Assembly: GCA_046348585.1 (NCBI GenBank)
Contig: JAXMDZ010000001.1
Coordinates: forward strand, 434,001 to 498,000
DNA: 64,000 bases
Reading direction: 5' to 3'
From: JADZAI01 sp046348585
GTDB taxonomy: Bacteria; Pseudomonadota; Alphaproteobacteria; Micropepsales; Micropepsaceae
The notes beneath the pieces were generated by a model. The model did not search any database, had not been told where the DNA came from, and saw only the letters and a program-made list of their open reading frames with translations. Position 1 is the first letter of the stretch. Every line of letters starts with the position of its first letter. This document shows, piece by piece, positions 24,699 to 32,553 of the stretch. The position numbers and the translations under genes are program-made.

Positions 24699-24774
24699 TG
24701 GTGCCGCCTGCGTGACTCGAACACGCGACCCTCGCATTACGAATGCGATGCTCTACCGGCTGAGCTAAGGCGGC
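24699..24774 (-). tRNA. tRNA-Thr, anticodon CGT
   Basis: 76 bases on the minus strand. The acceptor stem GCCGCCT pairs fully with AGGCGGC, D-arm GCTCAGCCGGTAGAGC, anticodon loop TTCGTAA giving CGT (reads ACG), T-arm GTGTTCGAGTCACGC in part, and CCA encoded. Confidence 0.97.
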
Positions 24775-24854
24775 CCGGTGCGGGGCGGGGCGCGAGCGCC
24801 CGCCGAACGCGGCGGGGTGTGCCACGAAACGCCGCGCGGCGCAACGAGGCCGCG

Positions 24855-25802
24855 TCAGGGCGCGGCGGAAAGAAACGCCGCCGCGTCGGCGGCCGAGCGG
24901 GCGGCGGCTTCTTCCATCGGCAGGTGCCCGACCCCTGGATAGACGATGAGCCGCGCCCCGGGAATCGCCGCCGCCAGCGCCTCGCCCGCGTCGGGCGGGA
25001 TCAACCTGTCCTCGGCCCCCCAGAGGACGAGGACCGGCACGGCGATCTCGCCCGCCCGTTCGCGCACCGTCTCGTCGGGCGGCGACTGGAAGCGGACGAG
25101 CGTCGCGGCCCGCGAGCCTTCCATCCGGTTGAGCCGCCAGTAGCGATCCACCATCTCCGCCGTGACCAGCGCGTCGTCGGCGATGGCGGTTTTGAGGCTC
25201 GTCTCGAACAGCGCCCTGGGCGTCGCCACCAGGAGCAGGTTCCGCACCACCGGCATCCGCGCCAGACGGAAACCGAGGCCGGGATCGCCCTCGACCCTGG
25301 ACGGGAACCCCGCCGCGTCGATCAGGATCAGCTTCGTCACCCGGCCCGGATTGTCGATGGCGAAGCGGGCCGCCACCCCGCCGCCCATCGAATTGCCGCC
25401 GAGCGCGAAGCGGTCGAGCCCGAGCGCCGACGCGAATTCCAGCACGAAGCCCGCCATCGCCTTCTGGGTATAGACGCCGTCCGGCACCGCGCCGGTGAGG
25501 CCGTGTCCCGGCAGGTCGACCGTGACGACCCGGAAGGGTCCGGCGAGTTCGGTGGCCCACGGCTCCCAGGTGTGCAGCGAGGCGTTGGAGCCGTGCAGCA
25601 GCAGCAGCACCGGGGCGTCGCGCGGACCGCGGTCGCGGTAATGGGCGCGCCCGCCCGAGGCGAGCTGGACGAACTGCGAGTCCGGGCCGCCATAGAGCGC
25701 CGTCAGTTCGGCCCGGGGAATGTCGCTTTCGTAGAGCGCGAGCCCCGCGCCGGCCACCAGCACGGCGAGCGCCGCCGCGATCCGGCCGAGCCATGTCAGC
25801 AT
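24855..25802 (-). CDS. membrane-anchored alpha/beta hydrolase
   Basis: 315 residues from ATG 25802. An N-terminal hydrophobic helix (about 5-22) anchors or exports it. Hydrolase fold: oxyanion loop LLHGSNASLHTW, nucleophile elbow GGNSMGGG, acid in WGAEDRLIPP, and His in GVGHLPMEE. Related to epoxide-hydrolase/lipase-like enzymes; the substrate is unknown. It begins 13 bases after the HemY-like gene and is probably the tail of the haem operon by transcription, not necessarily by function. Confidence 0.88.
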   Translation of the reverse strand: MLTWLGRIAAALAVLVAGAGLALYESDIPRAELTALYGGPDSQFVQLASGGRAHYRDRGPRDAPVLLLLHGSNASLHTWEPWATELAGPFRVVTVDLPGHGLTGAVPDGVYTQKAMAGFVLEFASALGLDRFALGGNSMGGGVAARFAIDNPGRVTKLILIDAAGFPSRVEGDPGLGFRLARMPVVRNLLLVATPRALFETSLKTAIADDALVTAEMVDRYWRLNRMEGSRAATLVRFQSPPDETVRERAGEIAVPVLVLWGAEDRLIPPDAGEALAAAIPGARLIVYPGVGHLPMEEAAARSAADAAAFLSAAP

Positions 25803-25815
25803 GTCCGCCTCCGCC

Positions 25816-27216
25816 TCAGCGGCCTTCGATCCAGTCGCCCGGCTCCTCCGGGACGATCGGCGAAGCCTCGGCCGCCCCGGACGGCGGCGCAAGGCGGTAG
25901 AGCAGCGCAGCCGCGTCGCTGTCGGTCAGCGCCGCCTTGACGACCGGTTCGGGCTGCGACCAGGCGGCGCGGTCGAACGCCCCGCATTTGGCGCAGGCCG
26001 GGCCCCAGACCTGGGCCTCGTGGCCGCAGGCGGTGCAGCGCCAGACGCCGTCGCGCGGCGCGGTGAGGGCCCGGTCGCCCCACAGCCGTGCCGCCGCCAT
26101 ATCGCCGCGCGCGTCGGCGATATCGGCCATCAGCCGGGCGGCGCGGCCGCCGGGATGCGGGGTGAGCAGCGGCTGGAGCAGCACTTCGGCCTGCGCATAG
26201 GAGCCCCGCCCCGCCGCCTCCGCCGCCGAAAGCAGGCGGCTTTCCGGGTGGGCGGGGTTGAGGGCGATCAGCCGGTCGAAGCGGCGCGAGGGCGAGGCGG
26301 CGTTGAGTTCGGCATAGGCGGCGGCGAGATCGGGATGGGGGGCCTCGGCCCAGGCCCGCTCCAGCACCGCGGCGGCGCGTTTCGGGCGGCCGTCGGCGCG
26401 ATAGGCGCGGGCAGCGGCGAGCGCCGCCGGCAGCAGGCCGGGCGCGACCTTGAGCGCGTGGCGCGCCCGGTCGAGCCCCGCCTCGATCTTTCCGGCGGCG
26501 ACATGATCGCGGGCCGCGGCGGCCGCCAGCACGGCGCGGCGGCGGCGCGCGATGTCGGGGGTGAGCAGTTTGGCGCGGGCCTGGCCGTCGAGCGCCTTTT
26601 CGGCCGCCGCCCAGTCGCCGGCCTGCGCTTCGAGGTCGAAGAGCGCGTTGGCGACCCAGGGGGTCTGCGGGCGCAGCGCGAAGGCGCGGGCCGCGTGGCG
26701 GCGTGCGGCGGCCGTGTCGCCGCGCCGCAGCGCCTGCATGAAGAGGCCGCGCAGGCCCAGAAACTCGGTTTCAGGGCGGCCCAGCATGTCGGCATAGGCC
26801 TCGGCCGCCGCGTCCTCGTCGCCTTCCAGCTGGGCCGTCTGGGCGGCCAGAAGCTGCGACAGCAGCGGCTCGCCATGCCCCGAACGGGCGCGTGCCTGCT
26901 GCCGGCGGGCCTCGCGCGCGTCGCCGGCCGCCACCGCCACCATGCCGCGCGCCAGCGCCAAGTACCCGGCCTTGCGCCGCCGCTCGCGCCGCCAATGGCT
27001 CATCGCCCCCGGCCAATCGAAGACGATGCCGATCAGCCGCCAGACGCCGAGGATCAGCGCGACAGCGGCGAAGGCGATGGCGGCGGCGACCGCCGGGGCC
27101 ATGCGGAATTCGGCATTGCCCCAGACGATGGTCACCGCGCCCTGCTGTCCGGCAAGGAGCGCCGCCCCGACGGCGAGCGCGGCCGCGATGAGAAACAGCC
27201 AGACGAGGCGGATCAT
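25816..27216 (-). CDS. HemY-like TPR membrane protein
   Basis: 466 residues. Two N-terminal membrane helices (about 1-22 and 37-62), then HWRRERRRKAGYLALARGMVAVAAGD, the conserved start of the proteobacterial HemY domain, followed by TPR-like helical repeats. This is the HemY of haem operons, not protoporphyrinogen oxidase. Near the C-terminus a CxxC...CxxC zinc ribbon (CTACGHEA and CAKCGAFD) is visible, as in alphaproteobacterial members. ATG overlaps the stop of the mitofilin-like gene by 4 bases. Confidence 0.9.
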   Translation of the reverse strand: MIRLVWLFLIAAALAVGAALLAGQQGAVTIVWGNAEFRMAPAVAAAIAFAAVALILGVWRLIGIVFDWPGAMSHWRRERRRKAGYLALARGMVAVAAGDAREARRQQARARSGHGEPLLSQLLAAQTAQLEGDEDAAAEAYADMLGRPETEFLGLRGLFMQALRRGDTAAARRHAARAFALRPQTPWVANALFDLEAQAGDWAAAEKALDGQARAKLLTPDIARRRRAVLAAAAARDHVAAGKIEAGLDRARHALKVAPGLLPAALAAARAYRADGRPKRAAAVLERAWAEAPHPDLAAAYAELNAASPSRRFDRLIALNPAHPESRLLSAAEAAGRGSYAQAEVLLQPLLTPHPGGRAARLMADIADARGDMAAARLWGDRALTAPRDGVWRCTACGHEAQVWGPACAKCGAFDRAAWSQPEPVVKAALTDSDAAALLYRLAPPSGAAEASPIVPEEPGDWIEGR

Positions 27217-28475
27217 GGCGCGGGCCGCGAGAGATCCTGAAGGATCTCGGCCGTCAGCCCGGCCAGCGCCCGGTCGAGCGCCAGACGGGCATTGGCGCTC
27301 GCCAGCCACGGATCGGCGGCGGCGCGGGCCCGGCCCCACAGCCATTCGATCTCGCCCGCCGCGGCGGCGAGGTCGCCATCCGCGAGGCGCAGCCGCGCCC
27401 GTTCGAGCCGGTCCTCTGGTTCGTCGCCCAGCGGTTCGCCCGACGAGCGCACGGTGACGAGGCCGGTGAGGCCGCGCCACAGCCGGTCGAGCCAGTCGCC
27501 GCCGCGATCCTCGTCGGCCCCCGCCCGGATCGCCGGGTCGAGCGCCTCAAGCTGTTCGGCGAGGCGGCGCAGCGTCGGCAGGCCGGTGCCGGCATAGGGT
27601 TCGAACGGCGCGAGATCGAGGGCCGGGGCGGCGGCGGAAAGCGCCGCCAGCTCGGCGGCGAAGGGGCGTCCGCTTTCCACCGCATCCGCAAGGCGCGAAA
27701 CCGCCAGCGCCAGCGCCGCGTTGCGGGCGGCGCGGCCGGGATCGGCATTTTCCAGATCCGACAGGCGGCGGTTGAGCGCCGCGACGAGATCGGGCGCGGG
27801 CAGCGCCGATTCGACCGCGCCGAGCCGGGTGGCGAGATCGCCGAGCTGGCTGGAAAGCGTCTGCACCTCGGCGACGAGACCGGCGAGCGCGGCGGCGTCG
27901 GGGGCGGGCGCGGCAGGCGCGGGCATCGCCGGTGCGGGCGGCGGCGCGGCGGCAAGCTGCGCGAGGCCTTGTTCGACCGCCTCCAGACGGGTGCCGAAAT
28001 CGGCGAGCGCGCTGTCGAGGGCGGCGATCCTTGCCCCGGTTTCGGGGCTTTCGGGCGACGGCGCGGCGGTCGGGCCGGCGGCTCCGGCGGTCGCTTCGAG
28101 GGCGCGGACGCGCACGTCCAGCCCGTCGAGGCGCGAGGCGAGGTCGCGGTAGGAATCGGCGGCCGCCCCGTTCGAACTGCCCGCCGCCATTCGTCCGATG
28201 CGGTCTTCCAGCGCGCCGATGCGTTCGCGGGCGTCGTCTGCCCCGTTGACCTGGATTCCGGTGAGGCCGGGCAGGAACAGCGCCGCCGCGCCGCCCAGGA
28301 ACGCCGCCGCCACCATGAAAGCCCCGACCCCCAGCCAGTCGCTGCGGCGGCCTTCCTCATGGCGGGCCGGCGGCGCGTGCGGAACCTGGCCGGCGGCCAG
28401 TCCGGCGCGGACATCTTGCAGCGCCGCCTCGATCTCGTCGGGCGTCGCGCCTCGGTTCGGCGGCTCGTCGGTCAC
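27213..28475 (-). CDS. mitofilin/HemX-like inner-membrane protein
   Basis: 420 residues from GTG 28475, chosen because the Pro/Glu-rich start TDEPPNRGATPDEIEAAL begins there, 10 bases after hemD; the longer open frame upstream overlaps hemD and is not protein-like. One membrane helix (about 50-70), then a long coiled-coil (ALEDRIGRM; RLDGLDVRVRALEA) broken by an Ala/Pro stretch, and a C-terminal helical domain like mitochondrial Mic60. It sits between hemD and the HemY-like gene, the usual alphaproteobacterial place; likely a membrane-organising protein. Confidence 0.85.
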   Translation of the reverse strand: MTDEPPNRGATPDEIEAALQDVRAGLAAGQVPHAPPARHEEGRRSDWLGVGAFMVAAAFLGGAAALFLPGLTGIQVNGADDARERIGALEDRIGRMAAGSSNGAAADSYRDLASRLDGLDVRVRALEATAGAAGPTAAPSPESPETGARIAALDSALADFGTRLEAVEQGLAQLAAAPPPAPAMPAPAAPAPDAAALAGLVAEVQTLSSQLGDLATRLGAVESALPAPDLVAALNRRLSDLENADPGRAARNAALALAVSRLADAVESGRPFAAELAALSAAAPALDLAPFEPYAGTGLPTLRRLAEQLEALDPAIRAGADEDRGGDWLDRLWRGLTGLVTVRSSGEPLGDEPEDRLERARLRLADGDLAAAAGEIEWLWGRARAAADPWLASANARLALDRALAGLTAEILQDLSRPAP

Positions 28476-28485
28476 GGCGCGGACC

Positions 28486-29208
28486 CTATCCCTGCGCCCC
28501 GGGCGTCTCAAGCAGATCGAGCAGCGCGGCCTCTTCCGGGACCGCCGCCGCCGCGACGCTGCCGAACGGCAGGGCGCGCGCCGCTTCGGCGATCGCCGGC
28601 GACAGGCAGAACGCGGCGAGCCGCGCGAGACGGCCCGTACGGTGCGCTGCCGAAACGAGCGCGCCGAAAGCGGCGACCGTGCGTGCCGAATAGAACAGCA
28701 CGGCGGCGAGCCGGTCCGCATCGAGCGCCGCCAGCGCCTCCGCCGGCAGGGCGGCGGCCGGAACCATGCGATAGAGCGCGGCGCGGCGAACGGCGAAGCC
28801 GGGCAGCAGGGCGGCGAGATCGGCGGCGGCCTCTGCGGCGGCGGCATGGAGGATCACCCCACCGGCCGGGTCCACGCGGGCGGCGATCAGCCCGGCGAGC
28901 GCCGCGGCGTCCCCGCCCGAGACCGTCACGGAGGCGAAACCGGCGGTGCGGGCGGCGGCCGCCGTCGCTTCGCCGACCGCGAACACCGGGATGTCGCGCC
29001 GCGCGGTGCGGGCGGCGAGCGCGGCGGCGCCGTTGGCGGAGGTGAGCGCGAGCGCGGCGACGCCATCAAGGTCGAGCGCTTCGCCGGGCGCCGGCTCGGT
29101 CACGAGACAGGGTGCGGCGATGGCCTGAAAGCCGCGCGCCGCGAGGGCCGCGCGCGTCGCTTCGGCTTGGGCGGCCGGGCGGGTGACGAGGACGAGGCGG
29201 CCGGTCAT
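28486..29208 (-). CDS. hemD: uroporphyrinogen-III synthase
   Basis: 240 residues from ATG 29208, with a 4-base overlap with hemC. It closes and inverts ring D of hydroxymethylbilane. The family diverges strongly; supporting features are VLVTRPAAQAEATRAALAARGF at the start, LALTSANGAAAL and FAVGEATAAAARTAGF in domain one, and LYRMVPA and VLFYSARTVAAF in domain two. Position immediately after hemC makes the call secure. Confidence 0.93.
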   Translation of the reverse strand: MTGRLVLVTRPAAQAEATRAALAARGFQAIAAPCLVTEPAPGEALDLDGVAALALTSANGAAALAARTARRDIPVFAVGEATAAAARTAGFASVTVSGGDAAALAGLIAARVDPAGGVILHAAAAEAAADLAALLPGFAVRRAALYRMVPAAALPAEALAALDADRLAAVLFYSARTVAAFGALVSAAHRTGRLARLAAFCLSPAIAEAARALPFGSVAAAAVPEEAALLDLLETPGAQG

Positions 29209-30134
29209 CCGATCAGCGGCCCGGCCCGGCCGCGCAGCTCCATGCCGGTCTCGCGGCCGAGGCGGGCGGCGGAGGCGGCGTCGGGCGCGGCGGCGAGGCG
29301 GAGCGCGGCGTCGTGGCGGACGGAGCCGTCCGGCGCGAACACGGCGGCGCGCAGCACGAAACCGCCGTCCGGTTCGGAGCCGGCATGAATGGCGATGGCG
29401 CTGCGGCACGAGCCGTCGAGGGCCGCGAGGCAGGCCCGTTCGGCGGCGAGCGCGACGGCCGAGGGGCCGTGCTCGACGCGCGCCGCGAGGGCGAGCACCT
29501 CGGCATCGTCCGCCCGACATTCGAGGCCGACGACGCCCTGCCCGGCCGCCGGGATGAAGTCCGCGACGTCGAGCGGGGCGAGATCGGGCTTGAGGCCGAG
29601 CCGGTTGAGACCTGCCATGGCGAGCAGCGTCGCCTCCGCCTCGCCGCGCGCCAGCTTGTCGATCCGGGTCTGGACGTTGCCGCGAAAGAGCACGATCGAG
29701 AGGTCGGGCCTGAGGTCGAGCACCTGCGCCGCCCGGCGCGGGCTGGTCGTGCCGACCCGCGCGCCGGGCGGCAGGGCGGCGAGCGAAGGCGCGCCCAGCA
29801 GCGCGTCGCGGGCGTCCTCGCGCGGCAGGGCGGCGGCGATGACGAGGCCGTCGGGGAGGATGCCCGGCACGTCCTTCATCGAATGGACGGCGAGATCGAC
29901 GCGGCCGTCATAAAGCGCCTCTTCCAGTTCCTTGACGAAGAGGCCCTTGCCGCCGGCCTCGGCCAGCGGGCGGTCGGTGATGCGGTCGCCGGTGGTCTTG
30001 ACGATGACCCGCTCCAGCCGCTCGGCCGCTTCGGCGGCGCTCCACCCGGCGGCGGCGGCGAGGCGCGCCTCGGTTTCGTGGGCCTGCGCCAGCGCCAGCG
30101 GCGAGCCGCGCGTGCCGATCCGGATCCGTCTCAC
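29205..30134 (-). CDS. hemC: hydroxymethylbilane synthase (porphobilinogen deaminase)
   Basis: 309 residues from GTG 30134, which has GAGGAG upstream and gives the canonical start RRIRIGTRGSPLALAQA. Motifs: GGKGLFVKELEEAL, VHSMKDVP, GTTSPRRAAQ, FRGNVQTR, and the dipyrromethane cofactor Cys C243 in LDGSCRSAIA. First gene of hemC-hemD-mitofilin-HemY-hydrolase, divergent from tsaD with 58 bases between. Confidence 0.97.
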   Translation of the reverse strand: MRRIRIGTRGSPLALAQAHETEARLAAAAGWSAAEAAERLERVIVKTTGDRITDRPLAEAGGKGLFVKELEEALYDGRVDLAVHSMKDVPGILPDGLVIAAALPREDARDALLGAPSLAALPPGARVGTTSPRRAAQVLDLRPDLSIVLFRGNVQTRIDKLARGEAEATLLAMAGLNRLGLKPDLAPLDVADFIPAAGQGVVGLECRADDAEVLALAARVEHGPSAVALAAERACLAALDGSCRSAIAIHAGSEPDGGFVLRAAVFAPDGSVRHDAALRLAAAPDAASAARLGRETGMELRGRAGPLIG

Positions 30135-30149
30135 GGTTTCAAACTCCTC

Positions 30150-30170
30150 GACGCCGCTTGGCGCGGCGTC
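30150..30170. promoter_or_regulatory. inverted repeat between divergent hemC and tsaD
   Basis: Perfect 8-bp arms GACGCCGC and GCGGCGTC around TTGGC in the 58-base intergenic region. It could be an operator or only a GC-rich hairpin; no regulator is identified. Confidence 0.4.
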
Positions 30171-30192
30171 CGATCTGCCGCAAAAGACCCGC

Positions 30193-31248
30193 GTGGCGCA
30201 ACAAGACCTGACCATACTCGGCATCGAATCGAGCTGCGACGAGACGGCGGCGGCAGTGGTGCGGGGCCGTCCGCCCGGCCCCGGCCGCATTCTGTCCAGC
30301 CTCGTCGCCTCGCAGGACGAGGCCCATGCCGCCTATGGCGGGGTGGTGCCGGAGATCGCCGCCCGCGCCCATGTGGAGCGGATCGACGCGCTGGTGCTAC
30401 GCGCCCTGGAGACCGCCGGGGTGAGGCTGGAAGAGGTCGATGCGGTCGCCGCGACGGCGGGGCCCGGCCTCATCGGCGGGGTGCTGGTCGGGCTGATGAC
30501 CGCCAAGGCGCTGGCGCTCGCCTCGGCCAAGCCGCTGGTCGCGGTCAATCATCTGGAGGGCCATGCGCTGACCGCGCGGCTGACCCATGGCTGCGCCTTC
30601 CCCTATCTGCTGCTGCTGGTGTCCGGCGGGCATTGCCAGATTCTGGCGGTCGACGGCCCCGGCGCCTATGTCCGGCTGGGCGGCACGATCGACGACGCCG
30701 CGGGCGAGGCCTTCGACAAGACCGCGAAGCTGCTGGGCCTCGGCTTTCCGGGCGGACCGGCGGTCGAGCGGGCGGCGTCAGGCGGCGACGGGGGGCGTTT
30801 CGCCTTTCCCCGTCCGCTGCTCGACCGGCCGGGCTTCGACATGTCGTTCGCCGGGCTGAAGACCGCCGTGCGCTATGCCGTGCAGCGCGAGGCGGCCCCG
30901 GACCCGCGTTTCGCCGCCGACATCGCGGCGAGCTTCCAGCAGGCGGTCGCCGACATTCTGACGGCGCGCAGCCGTCAGGCGATGCGCTGGTTTTCGGCGC
31001 ACCGGCCGCAGGCGGCCGAGCCCGCGCTGGTCGTCGCCGGCGGGGTCGCGGCCAATGCGATGCTGCGCGCGGCGCTGGAGAATGCGGCGTCGGCCGAGGG
31101 CTTCCGGATGATCGCCCCGCCGATGGCGCTCTGCACCGACAACGCCGCGATGATCGCCTGGGCCGGGCTGGAGCGGTTCGCGGACGGCCATAGCGACCGG
31201 CTGGACGTCGTCGCGCGGGCCCGCTGGCCGCTCGCCGAAGGGGCTTGA
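30193..31248 (+). CDS. tsaD: tRNA N6-threonylcarbamoyladenosine synthase subunit TsaD
   Basis: 351 residues from GTG 30193, the start that places LGIESSCDETAAAVV at the N-terminus. It transfers the threonylcarbamoyl group to A37 of ANN-decoding tRNAs. Seen: SSLVASQDEAHAAYGGVVPE, the metal-binding NHLEGH (HxxxH), LLLVSGGHCQIL, DDAAGEAFDK and the C-terminal GGVAANAMLR and CTDNAAMIAWAG. Divergent from hemC, an arrangement usual in alphaproteobacteria. Confidence 0.97.
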   Translation: MAQQDLTILGIESSCDETAAAVVRGRPPGPGRILSSLVASQDEAHAAYGGVVPEIAARAHVERIDALVLRALETAGVRLEEVDAVAATAGPGLIGGVLVGLMTAKALALASAKPLVAVNHLEGHALTARLTHGCAFPYLLLLVSGGHCQILAVDGPGAYVRLGGTIDDAAGEAFDKTAKLLGLGFPGGPAVERAASGGDGGRFAFPRPLLDRPGFDMSFAGLKTAVRYAVQREAAPDPRFAADIAASFQQAVADILTARSRQAMRWFSAHRPQAAEPALVVAGGVAANAMLRAALENAASAEGFRMIAPPMALCTDNAAMIAWAGLERFADGHSDRLDVVARARWPLAEGA

Positions 31249-31258
31249 GAAAAAAAGA

Positions 31259-31284
31259 GGGGTCCGGACCGAAATCCGGACCCC
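31259..31284 (-). terminator. rho-independent terminator for the small-protein operon
   Basis: Ten-bp perfect stem GGGGTCCGGA/TCCGGACCCC with a 6-base loop. Read on the minus strand it is followed by CTCTTTTTTCTC, a good U-tract, 65 bases after the stop of the 44-residue gene. On the plus strand no T-run follows, so it serves the minus strand, though it lies next to the tsaD stop. Confidence 0.85.
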
Positions 31285-31349
31285 CAAAAGGGACCGCCGC
31301 TGGACTGCACTTTTTTGGGGTGCGCGGCGGGCCAGGGACTCGTGCGCGC

Positions 31350-31484
31350 TCAGGCGACCCTGATCGAGACGGCGCCGATCACGAACACCACCGACCAGGC
31401 GATCAGGGCGAAGCCGAAAAGCGAGCCCCAGATGCGGTCGGACAGGGGCACGCGGGATTGCGGGGCGCGCGGGAAAATCTTCAT
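31350..31484 (-). CDS. 44-residue single-helix membrane protein
   Basis: A short reading frame starting at ATG 31484 with GAAGGA about 8 bases upstream. The protein has a basic N-terminus (MKIFPRAPQSRVPLSDR) followed by one hydrophobic helix (about 19-40, FGFALIAWSVVFVIGAV) and a short polar end. No His, so not a light-harvesting subunit; it does not look like CydX. It follows the 41-residue membrane protein gene by 49 bases and is followed by a terminator. Not recognised; topology probably N-in. Confidence 0.6.
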   Translation of the reverse strand: MKIFPRAPQSRVPLSDRIWGSLFGFALIAWSVVFVIGAVSIRVA

Positions 31485-31533
31485 GGGAACGATCCTTCTG
31501 ACGGGATTTGCGTTGAATTCGTAGGGGTTGGGT

Positions 31534-31659
31534 TCAGGCGAGGTACGAGCCGACGCCCTGAACCGCGAAGACGACGGCGTAAGCCGCGAGACCGGCGCCG
31601 ATCAGGATGGCGGTGATCTTCTGCGAGACGCTCTCGATCTTGCGCGAATAGGTGGACAT
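31534..31659 (-). CDS. 41-residue single-helix membrane protein
   Basis: A short frame from ATG 31659 with AAGGAG 9 bases upstream. A charged amphipathic start (MSTYSRKIESVSQKI) leads into a hydrophobic helix (about 16-34, AILIGAGLAAYAVVFAV) and the end GVGSYLA. It resembles the next small protein in layout but not closely in sequence. It lies about 100 bases downstream of a strong minus-strand promoter decorated with repeats, and downstream of a TetR gene on the same strand. No known family recognised. Confidence 0.6.
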   Translation of the reverse strand: MSTYSRKIESVSQKITAILIGAGLAAYAVVFAVQGVGSYLA

Positions 31660-31763
31660 GACCCTCAGCTCCTTGCGTTGCAGGGGGAGAGCGTCGGTCC
31701 GGCCGCCCGGGCTTCGGCGTTTCTCCCACCGATCGGCGCGCTCATCGCGGCGTCGATGGGAGC

Positions 31764-31792
31764 TATATAGATCAGGCCAGAAACCTGATCAA
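31764..31792 (-). promoter_or_regulatory. promoter of the two small membrane proteins
   Basis: On the minus strand, TTGATC (complement of 31787-31792) and TATATA (31764-31769) are separated by exactly 17 bases. The start would be near 31757, leaving a leader of roughly 100 bases before the 41-residue gene. Among the better sigma-70-like matches in the window. Confidence 0.7.
31770..31790. promoter_or_regulatory. inverted-repeat operator inside the small-protein promoter
   Basis: Seven-bp arms GATCAGG and CCTGATC with a 7-base spacer fill the gap between the -10 and -35 boxes and overlap the -35. A bound dimer here would block RNA polymerase. Confidence 0.65.
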
Positions 31793-31809
31793 TGAATAAA
31801 TTGCAATTC

Positions 31810-31842
31810 GTTCACTCGTCATGCGTCAGTGTTCACTCGTCA
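31810..31842. repeat. 12-bp direct repeats, 21-bp period, upstream of the small-protein promoter
   Basis: GTTCACTCGTCA occurs at 31810-31821 and 31831-31842, identical and exactly two helical turns apart, so two protein copies would sit on the same face of the DNA. Located about 18 bases upstream of the -35 box on the minus strand, an activator-like position, and just after the TetR gene stop (31856). Confidence 0.75.
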
Positions 31843-31855
31843 CAATGACGCAACG

Positions 31856-32497
31856 TCAGGCAGCCTCCCGGCCTTCGACGCCCTCAAGCTGGCACGTCCG
31901 CGCCGTGCCGGTGCGCCCGGCGAGGCCGAACAGCAAAAGGCTGGTGACGCCGTCGAATTCGCGCTCCAGCGCCGGGAGCTTCAGATTCGACCAGAGCTGC
32001 GGGTAGCGGAACTTCATCATCGCCGATTGCAGCATTTCGGCGCTGAAGGCGATGTCGCCGATGTCGAAAATCCCGTCCTCGACGCCTTCGCGCAGCATCG
32101 CGACGATCAGTTCGCGTTCGCGCGCCAGATGGGTGTTCACCCAGTTCGGCCGTTCGGTCTTGATGATCTGGGCGAGTTCGAAGGTGCGCGGGTCGCGCTC
32201 GATCATCTGATAGGTCTGCACCATGTCGGCGTAGAAGAAATCGCGCAGACGCTCGATCACCGGCACGCCCGGCCGTTCGGCGATCTTCTTCAGATCCTCG
32301 AACTGGGTGTCGTTATGGTCCTGGGCGATGGCCAGGGCGATGTCGATCTTGCCGGGAAAATAGCGGTAGAGATTGCCGGGACTCATCTGGAGATCGGCGG
32401 CGATTTCCGCCATCGAGGTCTTCGAGTAGCCGTAATGCTTGAAACGCTTGGTCGCGGCTTCGAGAATCCGCGCGCACATCGTATCCTTGCAGACCAT
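31856..32497 (-). CDS. TetR-family transcriptional regulator
   Basis: 213 residues. HTH: ARILEAATKRFKHYGYSKTSMAEIAADLQMSPGNLYRYFPGKIDIA, with the NLYRYFPGK recognition helix. The C-terminal domain is longer and less GC-skewed in composition than the TetR at 12498. It lies directly upstream of, and on the same strand as, the promoter and genes of two small membrane proteins, and is divergent from gpsA. It is a candidate regulator of the small-protein promoter, through the inverted or direct repeats there. Confidence 0.92.
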   Translation of the reverse strand: MVCKDTMCARILEAATKRFKHYGYSKTSMAEIAADLQMSPGNLYRYFPGKIDIALAIAQDHNDTQFEDLKKIAERPGVPVIERLRDFFYADMVQTYQMIERDPRTFELAQIIKTERPNWVNTHLARERELIVAMLREGVEDGIFDIGDIAFSAEMLQSAMMKFRYPQLWSNLKLPALEREFDGVTSLLLFGLAGRTGTARTCQLEGVEGREAA

Positions 32498-32553
32498 TCC
32501 TTGACGCCTTTCCCCCGAACCATGCCGAGCCCCGCCGTGACCGGACTCTGTTT

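Noticed and set aside
25816..27216. HemY-like gene as protoporphyrinogen oxidase
   Set aside because: No FAD-binding motif; it has two membrane helices, TPR-like repeats and a zinc ribbon, the other protein called HemY.
28476..28847. N-terminal extension of the mitofilin-like protein
   Set aside because: Pro/Arg/Ser-rich translation overlapping hemD in another frame; a GTG at 28475 just after hemD gives a normal N-terminus.
31350..31659. Light-harvesting alpha/beta subunit pair
   Set aside because: Neither peptide has the bacteriochlorophyll-binding His, and no photosynthesis genes are nearby.
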